Origin: Porphyromonas canoris
GTDB taxonomy: Bacteria > Bacteroidota > Bacteroidia > Bacteroidales > Porphyromonadaceae
NCBI RefSeq assembly: GCF_000769115.1
Contig: NZ_JQZV01000006.1
Coordinates: 73,598-137,597, forward strand
Direction: 5' to 3'
DNA: 64,000 bases
The notes under the pieces were generated by a model, which saw only the letters and a program-made list of their open reading frames with translations, had not been told where the DNA came from and made no database searches. How positions within the stretch are numbered: position 1 is the stretch's first letter; every line of letters begins with the position of its first letter. A program made the translations under genes and the position numbers. Below, in pieces: positions 55,738-64,000 of the stretch.

Positions 55738-58700
55738 ATGAAACAGATTAAATGCACGCATCATGCGTTCCGAAGCATGTTGCTCATGCTGCTCATGCTC
55801 CTTCCTCTTTCCCTTTATGCACAGGGTATTACCGTGTCGGGAACAGTGGTAGGCACAAACAAAGAACCATTGGCGGGCGTTACTGTCCGTGTGATGGGTA
55901 CTGCTCGTGGTATGTACACGAATGTGAAAGGAGAGTTTAAGCTCGAAAACGTTGCCAAAGATGCCGTTTTGAGATTTACATACGCCGGAATGGAAGAACA
56001 GCAGGAACGTGTGAACGGACGCACGATCATCAACGTTGTTCTTAAGGAACACTCCACGGTGTTGGACCAAGTGGTCGTAACGGGCTACTCTACGCAGAAG
56101 CGTGCCCAGATGACCACTTCCGTATCAAAGCTCGACACGAAAGTATTGGAGAGTGCACCCAGATCGAATGCAGCCACAGCGTTGCAAGGAACTATTCCGG
56201 GTCTTAAGGTAACTCAAAATACAGGGCAACCCGGTTCTACTCCTTCCATGGTATTGCGTGGTGGTACCAGCTTCGATGGTTCCGGCGCACCTCTTATCCT
56301 TGTGGACGGAGTGCCAAGCTCATTCTACGCACTCAATTCGGACGACATCGAGTCTATGGAAGTGTTGAAGGATGCTGCCTCTACCGCTATCTATGGTGCT
56401 CGTGCGGCAAATGGCGTTATCCTCGTTACCACCAAGAAAGGTAAGGCAGGACGCTCCAGCATAGTCTTTCGTACCAAGTACACTTTTAACAATCGTCCGG
56501 TAGACCCGATGACTTATTTGAATGCCGAGGACTATGTTCGCTTCAACCGTTTGGCGATAAAGGACACTCAGATTGTTCGTAACGATCCGAAGATTTTCTC
56601 TGCATTCTTGAACGGAAGTAATGGTGCCGGTGTTGGAAACAACGCAACCAACAGCATCTATACAACCATGTATCTCACTCCGGAGAATGAACACCTTCTC
56701 GGTAAAGGTACTTGGACTTCTATCGAAGACCCGTTGGATCCGACCAAGAAGCTGATCTTCCAGGCGAACAACCACTCTCAGCTCTTCTATCAAAACAGCT
56801 ACGCTCAAGACTATACGCTCTCTTTCGATGGTGGTAACGATAAAGCGACTTACTATCTCGGTCTTGGTCTTTTGGATGATAAGGGTCTCGTTGTAGGGTC
56901 GGGCTTTAAGCGTGTATCCGGAACATTTAACGGCTCTTATAAGATTACGGACAGAATCAAGGTTTCTTCCAGTGTGGCTTATGCACATTCCAACTTGAAC
57001 AACCCTTATACCGCAATATACGATTTGTTCCAACGTTCTGCCGGTATGGCTCCGACCACTCGTATCTGGTACACCAATCCGGATGGAACAGACTCAGATA
57101 AACCGCATCCGGGAACAAGCTACAACTTCGGTAACCCGCTTTATTACCATGACAAGTTCCCTGCAACCAACCTGGAACAACGCTTGAGTGCGAATGTTCA
57201 GTTGGACTACAATCTTACGGATAAGATCACATTAACTGCAAAGGGCAGCCACTTTACGGTAAACGACTCCGACGAGGCCTTCAACAAGGCTTATCTTGAA
57301 GGTGGAACACTCAGAACAGACAGAACATCTTCGGTAGGACATAACCGTTTGTTGCGTAACCAGTTTACGGCTCTTGCAAACTATCGAGACCGTTTCTTCG
57401 ACAAGCACAACGTAGCTGCCCTTTTAGGGTCAGAGTATTTCATCAACTCCGGATTTGCGTTCAATGCTTCTACAAGACTTTCTCCGACAGACCTTATCCA
57501 CACCATGAATGCAGGTGCAGAGGCTTCGGGTAAACCATCTTCTTCAAAAACGGAATATGCTATTGCTTCTATCTTCGGACAAGTGAACTACGACTACGAC
57601 TTCCGTTATCTGTTCGGCTTCACATTCCGATACGATGGAACATCTCGTTTGGGTACAAATAAGTACGGCTTCTTCCCCGGTGTTTCTGTGGGATGGAACC
57701 TTCACAACGAACAGTTCTTCAGAGAAAACGAGTCTCTTGTCCGCTACCTTTCTCGCGTGAAGCCACGTTTGAGCTATGGTGTTAATGGTAACATCGACGT
57801 TCTTGGCAACTATACGGTTCAAGGTCTGTACAGCTTGACAAACACCTACAACTCGGAAAAGGGATACGTCAATACCGCTCTTCCAAACCTCGGACTTCGT
57901 TGGGAAAGATCTACTACACTTAATGCCGGTCTTGATTTAGGATTGTTCAACAACAGAATTACCTTGATCGGAGACTTCTTCATACGTGATGTTATGGATA
58001 AGTTGGCAGACCAAACGCTTCCTATATGGACAGGTTTCTCAGGCATTAAGACCAACAACGGTACGCTTCAAAACAGGGGATTCGAGCTGCAAATCAATGC
58101 AGAAGCAATCAAGACCAAGGATTTCAAATGGAATATCAACGCCAACTTTGCGTCTGTTAAGTCTTACGCAAAGTCTCTTCCGAATAATGGTCTTGATAAG
58201 AACAGACAAGGCGGTAGAGAGATCTGGTCTCCTAACGATCCTACAAAGACTATCTATGTGGGAGGACTACAAGAAGGAGAACGCCTCGGCTACGATCTTG
58301 TTACCGCTTATGTCTTTGACGGTGTATATAAAACACAAGCCGAACTTGACGAACACAAGGATCGTAGAGTGGAGTTTGCCTATAACAAGACAAAACGTTT
58401 CTTGGGAGACACTCGCTGGAAAGACCTTAATGGAGACAATATTATAGATAGCCGCGACCGCATAGTGGTTGGACGTACTACTCCATGGCTTGTCGGAGGT
58501 CTTTCTACTGACCTTAACTACAAAGGCTTCTCTCTTTATGTGAAGACGGACTTTGCGGTAGGACACTATCTTGTAAACGGTCGCCGTATGAAGGGGTTGG
58601 CTCAGACACAAGGTAATCAGAATGGCCCTGTGGAGATTAAAGATACATGGTCGCCTACCAACCCGGATTCCAATATCCCTCGTTACGGATTTACCGACCC

Positions 58701-58992
58701 GCAAAAGAATCACCTTGCGGCAGGTTCCGACCAAGGAGACTTCGTGAACAGCTCTACAAGAACATTGGAAAAGGGCGACTATCTTGCTCTACGTGAAGTA
58801 ACACTCAGCTATACCCTTGGTAAGCCTATCTTCAACAAGCTTATCAAAGATGCGAGATTCTATATTACAGGAGCTAACCTGCACTATTTCACCAAGTATT
58901 CCGGTAGCATCCCGGAAGAAGCCAGAGGATCTGATACCGGAAGGTATCCGCTTCCTAAGACATTCACCTTGGGTCTAAATCTTACTTTCTAA
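55738..58992 (+). CDS. nanO: SusC/RagA-type TonB-dependent receptor, sialic acid
   Basis: 1084-residue outer-membrane receptor. Signal peptide to about residue 29, a carboxypeptidase-regulatory-like domain (30-115), TonB box region (VLDQVVVTGYSTQK), plug domain (120-245, with VLKDAASTAIYGARAANGVILVTTKKGK) and a 22-strand barrel ending in a terminal Phe. Location between nanE and the SusD-type gene identifies it as the NanO-type sialic-acid receptor. Complete. Confidence 0.93.
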   Translation: MKQIKCTHHAFRSMLLMLLMLLPLSLYAQGITVSGTVVGTNKEPLAGVTVRVMGTARGMYTNVKGEFKLENVAKDAVLRFTYAGMEEQQERVNGRTIINVVLKEHSTVLDQVVVTGYSTQKRAQMTTSVSKLDTKVLESAPRSNAATALQGTIPGLKVTQNTGQPGSTPSMVLRGGTSFDGSGAPLILVDGVPSSFYALNSDDIESMEVLKDAASTAIYGARAANGVILVTTKKGKAGRSSIVFRTKYTFNNRPVDPMTYLNAEDYVRFNRLAIKDTQIVRNDPKIFSAFLNGSNGAGVGNNATNSIYTTMYLTPENEHLLGKGTWTSIEDPLDPTKKLIFQANNHSQLFYQNSYAQDYTLSFDGGNDKATYYLGLGLLDDKGLVVGSGFKRVSGTFNGSYKITDRIKVSSSVAYAHSNLNNPYTAIYDLFQRSAGMAPTTRIWYTNPDGTDSDKPHPGTSYNFGNPLYYHDKFPATNLEQRLSANVQLDYNLTDKITLTAKGSHFTVNDSDEAFNKAYLEGGTLRTDRTSSVGHNRLLRNQFTALANYRDRFFDKHNVAALLGSEYFINSGFAFNASTRLSPTDLIHTMNAGAEASGKPSSSKTEYAIASIFGQVNYDYDFRYLFGFTFRYDGTSRLGTNKYGFFPGVSVGWNLHNEQFFRENESLVRYLSRVKPRLSYGVNGNIDVLGNYTVQGLYSLTNTYNSEKGYVNTALPNLGLRWERSTTLNAGLDLGLFNNRITLIGDFFIRDVMDKLADQTLPIWTGFSGIKTNNGTLQNRGFELQINAEAIKTKDFKWNINANFASVKSYAKSLPNNGLDKNRQGGREIWSPNDPTKTIYVGGLQEGERLGYDLVTAYVFDGVYKTQAELDEHKDRRVEFAYNKTKRFLGDTRWKDLNGDNIIDSRDRIVVGRTTPWLVGGLSTDLNYKGFSLYVKTDFAVGHYLVNGRRMKGLAQTQGNQNGPVEIKDTWSPTNPDSNIPRYGFTDPQKNHLAAGSDQGDFVNSSTRTLEKGDYLALREVTLSYTLGKPIFNKLIKDARFYITGANLHYFTKYSGSIPEEARGSDTGRYPLPKTFTLGLNLTF

Positions 58993-59012
58993 CTTTTGAG
59001 ACTGATTAAAAT

Positions 59013-60509
59013 ATGAAAAAGTATATATATACACTTCTGATTGCAGTCATCGCTACGGCTTGTAACTTGGACTTCAAGCCTAAATCAGAACTTACGTACA
59101 ACGGATTTTGGGAACAAGAAGAAGGAGTACGAAGCGCACACGTTGGTTTGGCTGCGCAGTTCAGAAATTTTGTATCGACATTCTATTTAATGGGAGAAGC
59201 GAGATCGGATATTTGGGGTGGTATAACCACAGAGTCTGCCCAAAATCAGATACTCATTGATAACGATTTCAATGCAACGAATACCGTCTTTACCAATTGG
59301 GCTGGCTTCTATGGCTATATCCACCAGTTGAATGACTTTATTACCAATGCACCGAGAGCGCCATTCGGCAATGAGTCTGAGCGTTCCAACATGATGGCGC
59401 AGGCTTACGGTATGCGTGCTTTTATCTACTACACCATGCTTAAAGCGTGGGGAGATGTCATCATCACTACCGAGCCTCTGAACGAAGAGCAGCTTAAGGA
59501 TGTTTCCAAACTGCGTAGAGCACGTTCGCCCAAAGCGGATGTTATGGCTCTTATCCTCAAGGATATCGAAAAGTCTTTAGAGCTTTATGCCGGCACAAAT
59601 GGTAAGTGGAAAAACAACCAAGTGTATTGGTCAAAAGCTGCGACTCTTATGCTCAAAGGCGATGCTCTCCTTTGGAAGGGTCAGGTATTAGGCGGTGGAG
59701 ATGCAGACTTCCGTGCTGCGAAAGAAGCTTTATCTGCCATAGAGGGTTACTCTTTGGTTTCTTACGAGAGCCTTTGGGGTCTTTCCAATGAACGCAATAA
59801 GGAGTTTATCTTCACGATAGACTACCAACAAGATCAGGCTCAACACTTCTACTTCACGTTTACGGCACGTAACACAGACGTTGCCAATTTTGTGGATTTG
59901 AATGGTGAAAAGCTTGAGAAGTACAAGTTCAACGGACACAACAGAAACGGTGTTTCCTTTGATATTATAGAAAAGCTCTACTCAACTCCGGACAAGAGAC
60001 AGGATACTTTCATCCTCTTCTTCTCTCAACAGGGAGAGTATGACCCGAAGAATCTTAAGGATGAAAAGAACTATCGCGGTGCTATCCTCGCTAAGTTCAT
60101 GGGTGTATTGGAGAGCGACGGATCTCGTAAGTACTACGAAAATATTCCGATCTACCGTTATGCCGATGCTCTGCTCCTACTTGCGGAAGCGAAGAATCAG
60201 CTTGGAGAAGATCCTTCAGCAGAGATCAACCAAGTGCGCCAACGTGCTGCAAAGGAGAGCGATTTCGAGAAGTATGTTCACAATGGAGACAAGCTTCAAG
60301 GCAAGCGAGCCATATTGGATGAGCGTCTGAAAGAGTTCATCGGAGAAGGCAAACGTTGGTGGGATCTTGTTCGTGCAGGAGACGATCTTGTGTTCGAGTA
60401 TGTCAAGAAGCTCGACAAGAACAAAAAACACCTCATCTACTATCCTATCTCCAGAGAAATGATAGCAGAAGACCCTGAGTTTATCAAGCAAACCGAAGGG
60501 TACGAATAA
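59013..60509 (+). CDS. nanU: SusD/RagB-type sialic acid-binding lipoprotein
   Basis: 498-residue surface lipoprotein, lipobox ATAC with Cys17. SusD-type TPR scaffold with RAFIYYTMLKAWGDV near 131-145, the YRYADALLLLAEAKN segment near 379 and the C-terminal LDERLKEFIGEGKRWWDLVR marker. It partners the NanO-type receptor and binds free sialic acid. Followed by an intra-operon hairpin at 60530-60573. Confidence 0.93.
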   Translation: MKKYIYTLLIAVIATACNLDFKPKSELTYNGFWEQEEGVRSAHVGLAAQFRNFVSTFYLMGEARSDIWGGITTESAQNQILIDNDFNATNTVFTNWAGFYGYIHQLNDFITNAPRAPFGNESERSNMMAQAYGMRAFIYYTMLKAWGDVIITTEPLNEEQLKDVSKLRRARSPKADVMALILKDIEKSLELYAGTNGKWKNNQVYWSKAATLMLKGDALLWKGQVLGGGDADFRAAKEALSAIEGYSLVSYESLWGLSNERNKEFIFTIDYQQDQAQHFYFTFTARNTDVANFVDLNGEKLEKYKFNGHNRNGVSFDIIEKLYSTPDKRQDTFILFFSQQGEYDPKNLKDEKNYRGAILAKFMGVLESDGSRKYYENIPIYRYADALLLLAEAKNQLGEDPSAEINQVRQRAAKESDFEKYVHNGDKLQGKRAILDERLKEFIGEGKRWWDLVRAGDDLVFEYVKKLDKNKKHLIYYPISREMIAEDPEFIKQTEGYE

Positions 60510-60529
60510 GATAAGAATATGACTAACTT

Positions 60530-60573
60530 TAGGGTCGCTCCTTCGGTCTTTGCCGTTAGAAGGGGCGGCCCTA
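60530..60573 (+). promoter_or_regulatory. Stem-loop between nanU and nanT without a T-run
   Basis: Fourteen-base arms (60530-60543 and 60560-60573) pair fully with two wobble pairs; CGG/CCG may extend the stem. No T-run follows. It probably protects the nanO-nanU mRNA 3' end or partly stops transcription, giving more receptor than inner-membrane transporter. Confidence 0.6.
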
Positions 60574-60601
60574 ATGCTTATATCACAGACATTATACTCT
60601 T

Positions 60602-61864
60602 ATGACAACATCAAAACAGATCACAGGAAAGATATATCCCTGGATAGTGGTCGCACTCCTTTGGGTTGTGGCTCTGCTCAACTACCTTGACAGACAGATG
60701 TTATCCACTATGGCAGACAGCATGAAGGTGGATATATCCGAGCTTCAAGACCCTAAGTATTTTGGCTATCTCATGGCAGTTTTCCTATGGATATATGGTC
60801 TTATGAGTCCTTTAGCGGGAGTCATAGCCGACCGCATGAGTAGGAAATGGCTCATTGTAGGCAGTCTCCTTGTCTGGTCTGCCGTTACATTCCTTATGGG
60901 GATGAGTTCTTCGTACAATACGATCTTTGTTCTTCGTGCCATTATGGGCATCAGCGAAGCTCTCTATATTCCTGCCGGACTAGCTCTCATCACCGAGTAC
61001 CACACCGGGCGGACACGCTCTCTTGCCGTGGGAATACACATGACCGGTCTATACATGGGTCAGGCATTGGGTGGCTTTGGGGCTACCGTGGCGCATCACT
61101 TCAGTTGGCAGACCACGTTTATCTCTTTCGGTCTTGCCGGAGTCGTTTATGCCTTTGTGCTTGCCATGGCTCTTCGGGACAAGAGAGAGGTTTCAGCCAT
61201 CGGACAGAAAAGTGCTGTTACCAATCCTGATGCCATTCCGTTTGGTAAGGGACTGAAAAGACTGTTTGGCAATGTTGCTTTCTGGGTTATCCTCATCTAC
61301 TTTGCCGCACCGAGCCTACCCGGATGGGCTACCAAAAACTGGTTGCCGACACTTTTCCGAGACAGCCTTGGCATAGACATGCAACACGCCGGACCGTTGA
61401 GCACTATATCTATCGCCTTCTCTTCTTTCGTCGGTGTCATTGTGGGCGGTATGCTTAGCGACCGTTGGGTACAGCGCAATCTCAGAGGGCGTGTCTATAT
61501 CGGAGCCATAGGTTTGGCACTCACCATCCCTGCGCTTATCTTCTTAGGTTTGGGGCATGGTATGGTTACGATCATCGGTGCAGCCCTATGTTTCGGGGTG
61601 GGATACGGTATGTTCGATGCCAACAATATGCCTATCCTCTGCCAGTTTGTCCCGGATAACCTTCGCTCTACCGCTTATGGTTTCATGAACATGGTAGGAG
61701 TATTTTCCGGCGCACTCATTACTCAGGTACTCGGTGCATGGACCGGAGAGGGCAACTTAGGACTTGGATTTGCCATGCTTGCCGGTATCGTCCTGGTGGC
61801 ACTACTGCTACAGATCACCATCCTTCGCCCTAAGTATGTGGACATGAAGAGCGAAAATTTCTAA
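60602..61864 (+). CDS. nanT: Major facilitator superfamily sialic acid transporter
   Basis: 420-residue inner-membrane permease with twelve predicted helices. LNYLDRQMLSTM near 27-38, the loop 2-3 motif GVIADRMSRKW near 73-83 and the SDRWVQR loop near 288 are MFS marks of the anion:cation symporter type. It would take sialic acid from the periplasm after NanO import. Fifth gene of the operon. Confidence 0.92.
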   Translation: MTTSKQITGKIYPWIVVALLWVVALLNYLDRQMLSTMADSMKVDISELQDPKYFGYLMAVFLWIYGLMSPLAGVIADRMSRKWLIVGSLLVWSAVTFLMGMSSSYNTIFVLRAIMGISEALYIPAGLALITEYHTGRTRSLAVGIHMTGLYMGQALGGFGATVAHHFSWQTTFISFGLAGVVYAFVLAMALRDKREVSAIGQKSAVTNPDAIPFGKGLKRLFGNVAFWVILIYFAAPSLPGWATKNWLPTLFRDSLGIDMQHAGPLSTISIAFSSFVGVIVGGMLSDRWVQRNLRGRVYIGAIGLALTIPALIFLGLGHGMVTIIGAALCFGVGYGMFDANNMPILCQFVPDNLRSTAYGFMNMVGVFSGALITQVLGAWTGEGNLGLGFAMLAGIVLVALLLQITILRPKYVDMKSENF

Positions 61865-61885
61865 CCTCATCACTTTTTACAAAAC

Positions 61886-62338
61886 ATGATTATCACAACG
61901 TTAGAACAGCTTGAAAGATACTTCCCGTTGAATCCGCACTTCAAAGCGGTAGCCGGTTGGCTTAGAAGCACCGATCTGTCCGCTCTGCCTACGGGACGAA
62001 ACGAGATAGACGGGGACAACATATATGCCAACGTCGCAGAGGTAGCTATGTCTCCCGACAGACTTATCCCTATGGAGCAGCATCGGGAGTACATAGACAT
62101 CCATGTGCCGTTGAGGTTCGATGAAAGTATGGGCTGGAGTTCGGAAGACCTCTGTAAGAGCATCCGTCAGCCTTATGATGCGGAAGGCGATTATCTTCTA
62201 TGGGAAGACACTCCGGCTCTTACGCTGTCGATGCCCGTGGGGACGCTTACCATCGTTTTTCCCGAAGACCCCCACTCTCCGCTTGTAGGGGAAGGAGTGC
62301 AGAGGAAGATCATCATCAAGGTGAAAGATGTGAGGTAA
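61886..62338 (+). CDS. nanQ: YhcH/YjgK/YiaL family protein, likely sialic acid anomerase
   Basis: 150-residue cupin-like protein (DUF386). EQHREYIDIHVPL near 64-76 and FPEDPHSP near 127-134 supply the conserved metal-binding His and Glu residues. E. coli NanQ of this family speeds interconversion of sialic-acid anomers, the form needed by the lyase. Last gene of the nan operon, 21 bases after nanT; a terminator follows. Confidence 0.85.
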   Translation: MIITTLEQLERYFPLNPHFKAVAGWLRSTDLSALPTGRNEIDGDNIYANVAEVAMSPDRLIPMEQHREYIDIHVPLRFDESMGWSSEDLCKSIRQPYDAEGDYLLWEDTPALTLSMPVGTLTIVFPEDPHSPLVGEGVQRKIIIKVKDVR

Positions 62339-62380
62339 TATCCTGCCTCCATAAGTAGAGGTTTTATGAAGCAAGAGCAT

Positions 62381-62432
62381 ATCCTCTCCGGTCGGGACAC
62401 AGACAGCGTCCTCTTCCGGGGAGGATTTTTTT
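62381..62432 (+). terminator. Rho-independent terminator of the nan operon
   Basis: Arms ATCCTCTCCGG (62381-62391) and CCGGGGAGGAT (62416-62426) with one wobble pair, then seven T. A smaller hairpin with the GTCCTC just inside is also possible. Confidence 0.85.
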
Positions 62433-62482
62433 ATATTTAACTTCTTGAATGTGAAAAGAGTGCTTATTTATAATTGTTGTCA

Positions 62483-62513
62483 TTGCCGTTCAACTTATAT
62501 TTTTCTACCTTTG
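62483..62513 (+). promoter_or_regulatory. Promoter for the barrel-protein gene
   Basis: TTG (62483-62485), 20 bases, TACCTTTG (62506-62513), 45 bases before ATG at 62559. Confidence 0.75.
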
Positions 62514-62558
62514 AACCGATAAGTTGCATCCATATACAATAGAGAATAACTCTTACAA

Positions 62559-63575
62559 GTGATGAAGTGTAGCCCTTTCCCGAAACCATTCATCTGTTTG
62601 GTCTTGCTTGCAATGACTTTTATCGTTACTACCGCAGCGGCCCAGACGGACAGTTCTATACCGACAGATACTCTCAAACGCAAAGGCATTGTGGGCAACA
62701 AGCTCCCTAAAGATCTGGAGGATGCGCTTCTGAAACAGGTTCGGAAGCAGATAGACGACATCCGCCCTACGGTGGATATTGCCGGCATAAAGCAAGAGGG
62801 GAGAAGACCAATGCAGGGACGCTTCTCCGGTTCTCAGTTTGGCATTCCGGCTTTCAACTTTCAGCTCAACAGCCCTAAACTTTTGGAGGTGGACTGGAAT
62901 GGCTTCCGGCTCGAATCGCATGCCTCAAGCCATCAATGGAAAGATGCCTTCAACACCCGGCACGACTCTCGTACCATCGGCATCGATCTCAAGCTGCGCA
63001 AAGAGCTTTCTTGGAACAACGATCTCTCCATGGGGCAGCTCTCTTCTTTTCATCTTCCTACACACCAAAAGTTTGGAGAGATCTACTCCGGCCTTAGCTA
63101 CACTCCCACGGAGAAGTGGATACTTACGGGAGGTGTTGCGCTCGGCTCTTACATGGGGCAGACCTATATCAATCCCAGACTTCATTCCCAAATCCTCCTC
63201 ACGCAAAACCTTAGGCTCAACCTTGACGGAGGTGCTTCCTTTTTCACGCTTCCGTATGCATCGCAGTTTTCCGGACGTGAGTTTTACGGAGGTCTAAGGC
63301 TTCAGTACACCATGGATGCCGGAGTCTATTTCTACGGATCGGCGGCAAGCTCTTTCACTTCTCTACCCGGATATTTCCCTCAACGTTACGGGCTGCTCTA
63401 CTCACCCGTTCTTGGGGGCGGTTTGGGCTACAATATTCCGGGCTGCGGACCGGTTGAGCTGGGAGTGGCATACCGATACAACCCGATAACCAATAAAGCT
63501 GCTCCGGAAGTGTCGCTCAATATCGTGGGTGCGTTGATGTGGATCATCAAAGGTATCGGTACTCTTTTGGAGTAA
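62559..63575 (+). CDS. Predicted outer-membrane beta-barrel protein, function unknown
   Basis: 338 residues with a signal peptide cut near AAAQ (residue 29). After a charged segment (KDLEDALLKQVRKQI near 51-65) the sequence alternates aromatic and polar residues in many short strands (YSGLSYTPTEKW, GGVALGSYMGQTY, RLQYTMDAGVYFYG), as in transmembrane barrels. I do not recognise the family. It has its own promoter, lies after the nan operon terminator and is followed by dispersed repeat copy D. Confidence 0.7.
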   Translation: MMKCSPFPKPFICLVLLAMTFIVTTAAAQTDSSIPTDTLKRKGIVGNKLPKDLEDALLKQVRKQIDDIRPTVDIAGIKQEGRRPMQGRFSGSQFGIPAFNFQLNSPKLLEVDWNGFRLESHASSHQWKDAFNTRHDSRTIGIDLKLRKELSWNNDLSMGQLSSFHLPTHQKFGEIYSGLSYTPTEKWILTGGVALGSYMGQTYINPRLHSQILLTQNLRLNLDGGASFFTLPYASQFSGREFYGGLRLQYTMDAGVYFYGSAASSFTSLPGYFPQRYGLLYSPVLGGGLGYNIPGCGPVELGVAYRYNPITNKAAPEVSLNIVGALMWIIKGIGTLLE

Positions 63576-63602
63576 CCGTACCCCTATAAAAGCACCTTTT
63601 TT

Positions 63603-63636
63603 GTCGGGAACTTTTATATAAAAATGGAGTCCCGAC
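63603..63636 (+). other. Hairpin at the left end of dispersed element copy D
   Basis: GTCGGGA (63603-63609) pairs with TCCCGAC (63630-63636) around the palindromic TTTTATATAAAA. No T-run follows, but the hairpin is 27 bases after the stop codon and may end or protect the barrel-protein mRNA. Confidence 0.45.
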
Positions 63637-64000
63637 ATTTCTCTTGAATGGCTTCGTCGACTCTCCTGTTTCAAGAGCAAAAAGAGATTTTTCCTCTATA
63701 AGGGGTTGATAATAATGTGATTATGAAAAATCGCGAATTTGGAAAAAATTTTTTCTCAGTCCATTTCATGGGCGTTTTTCGCGTTAATACGTGTGAATTT
63801 TAACATTCATGTCTGTAAACGTTTCCTAATAAAGAAATTCGCCTTTTTAGGGGCTTTTTAGGGTTAAAATACGTAAATGATTGATTTTTAGTATTTTAAT
63901 GTTTTTGGCTAAACACGTTAATCGAATCCGGTAAACGTGTTTAATGAAATCGGTAAACGTGTTCATTGAAAAATTAAACACGTTAAGCCGAAAGAATATG
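63610..64000 (+). repeat. Dispersed 22-base-phased element, copy D, cut by window end
   Basis: Same direction as A and B. CTTTTATATAAAAATGGAG start, then the core TCGCGAATTTGG, A6T6 and CTCAGTCC (63730-63762), the TTTCCTAATAAAGAAATTC segment, and 22-base units at 63907, 63929, 63951 and 63973 nearly identical to copy B. The remaining units lie beyond the window. Confidence 0.85.

Overview
This is chromosomal DNA of a member of the Bacteroidota, most like Porphyromonas or a close relative in the Bacteroidales. The reasons are promoters of the Bacteroidota type (TTG, about 20 bases, TAnnTTTG), genes with no Shine-Dalgarno pattern, a SusC/SusD pair, fimbrillin-like lipoproteins, a BACON domain, a DUF2723 protein and a sialic-acid operon arranged as in Tannerella and Bacteroides. 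No replication genes, integrases, insertion sequences, tRNA or rRNA genes were seen. Family names come from reading motifs and were not checked by database search.

Layout. 1-525 (-): start of prs. 1064-2476 (-): GH109-type oxidoreductase lipoprotein. 2597-5074 (-): four-gene unit nitroreductase, DUF2520 protein, kdsC, maf. 5864-6643 (+): a short-chain dehydrogenase. 6865-14201 (+): surface proteins, namely a fimbrillin-like/nuclease fusion, a fimbrillin-like/BACON lipoprotein, a collagen-like lipoprotein and an OmpA-type protein. 15297-33563 (+): rpsL-rpsG-fusA followed by the S10, spc and alpha ribosomal-protein genes with secY, map, infA and rpoA, in one direction. 34277-38194 (+): a very large coiled-coil lipoprotein with strongly biased codons. 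39249-47391 (+): cobalt/nickel ECF transporter genes and early tetrapyrrole-branch genes, with a CbiQ-CbiO-Met8 triple fusion, followed by two peptidases. 48046-52981 (+): DUF2723 membrane glycosyltransferase, polysaccharide deacetylase, queG. 53568-62338 (+): the sialic-acid operon nanA-nanE-nanO-nanU-nanT-yhcH, from outer-membrane capture to GlcNAc production. 62559-63575 (+): a predicted outer-membrane barrel protein.

The most unusual content is between genes. Four intergenic regions carry copies (one inverted and missing a core, one cut by the window end) of a roughly 550-base element whose core is a diverged array of units phased at exactly 22 bases. It resembles in plan the minisatellite-bearing MITEs known from Porphyromonas gingivalis. 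Three other intergenic regions carry a different degenerate array phased at exactly 21 bases. A structured leader before rpsD and a stem-loop between nanU and nanT are the best RNA candidates.

Functional links: imported cobalt or nickel, uroporphyrinogen III synthesis, its methylation and precorrin-2 oxidation are encoded side by side. QueG downstream is a cobalamin-dependent enzyme family. The nan operon and the GH109-type lipoprotein suggest life on host glycans.
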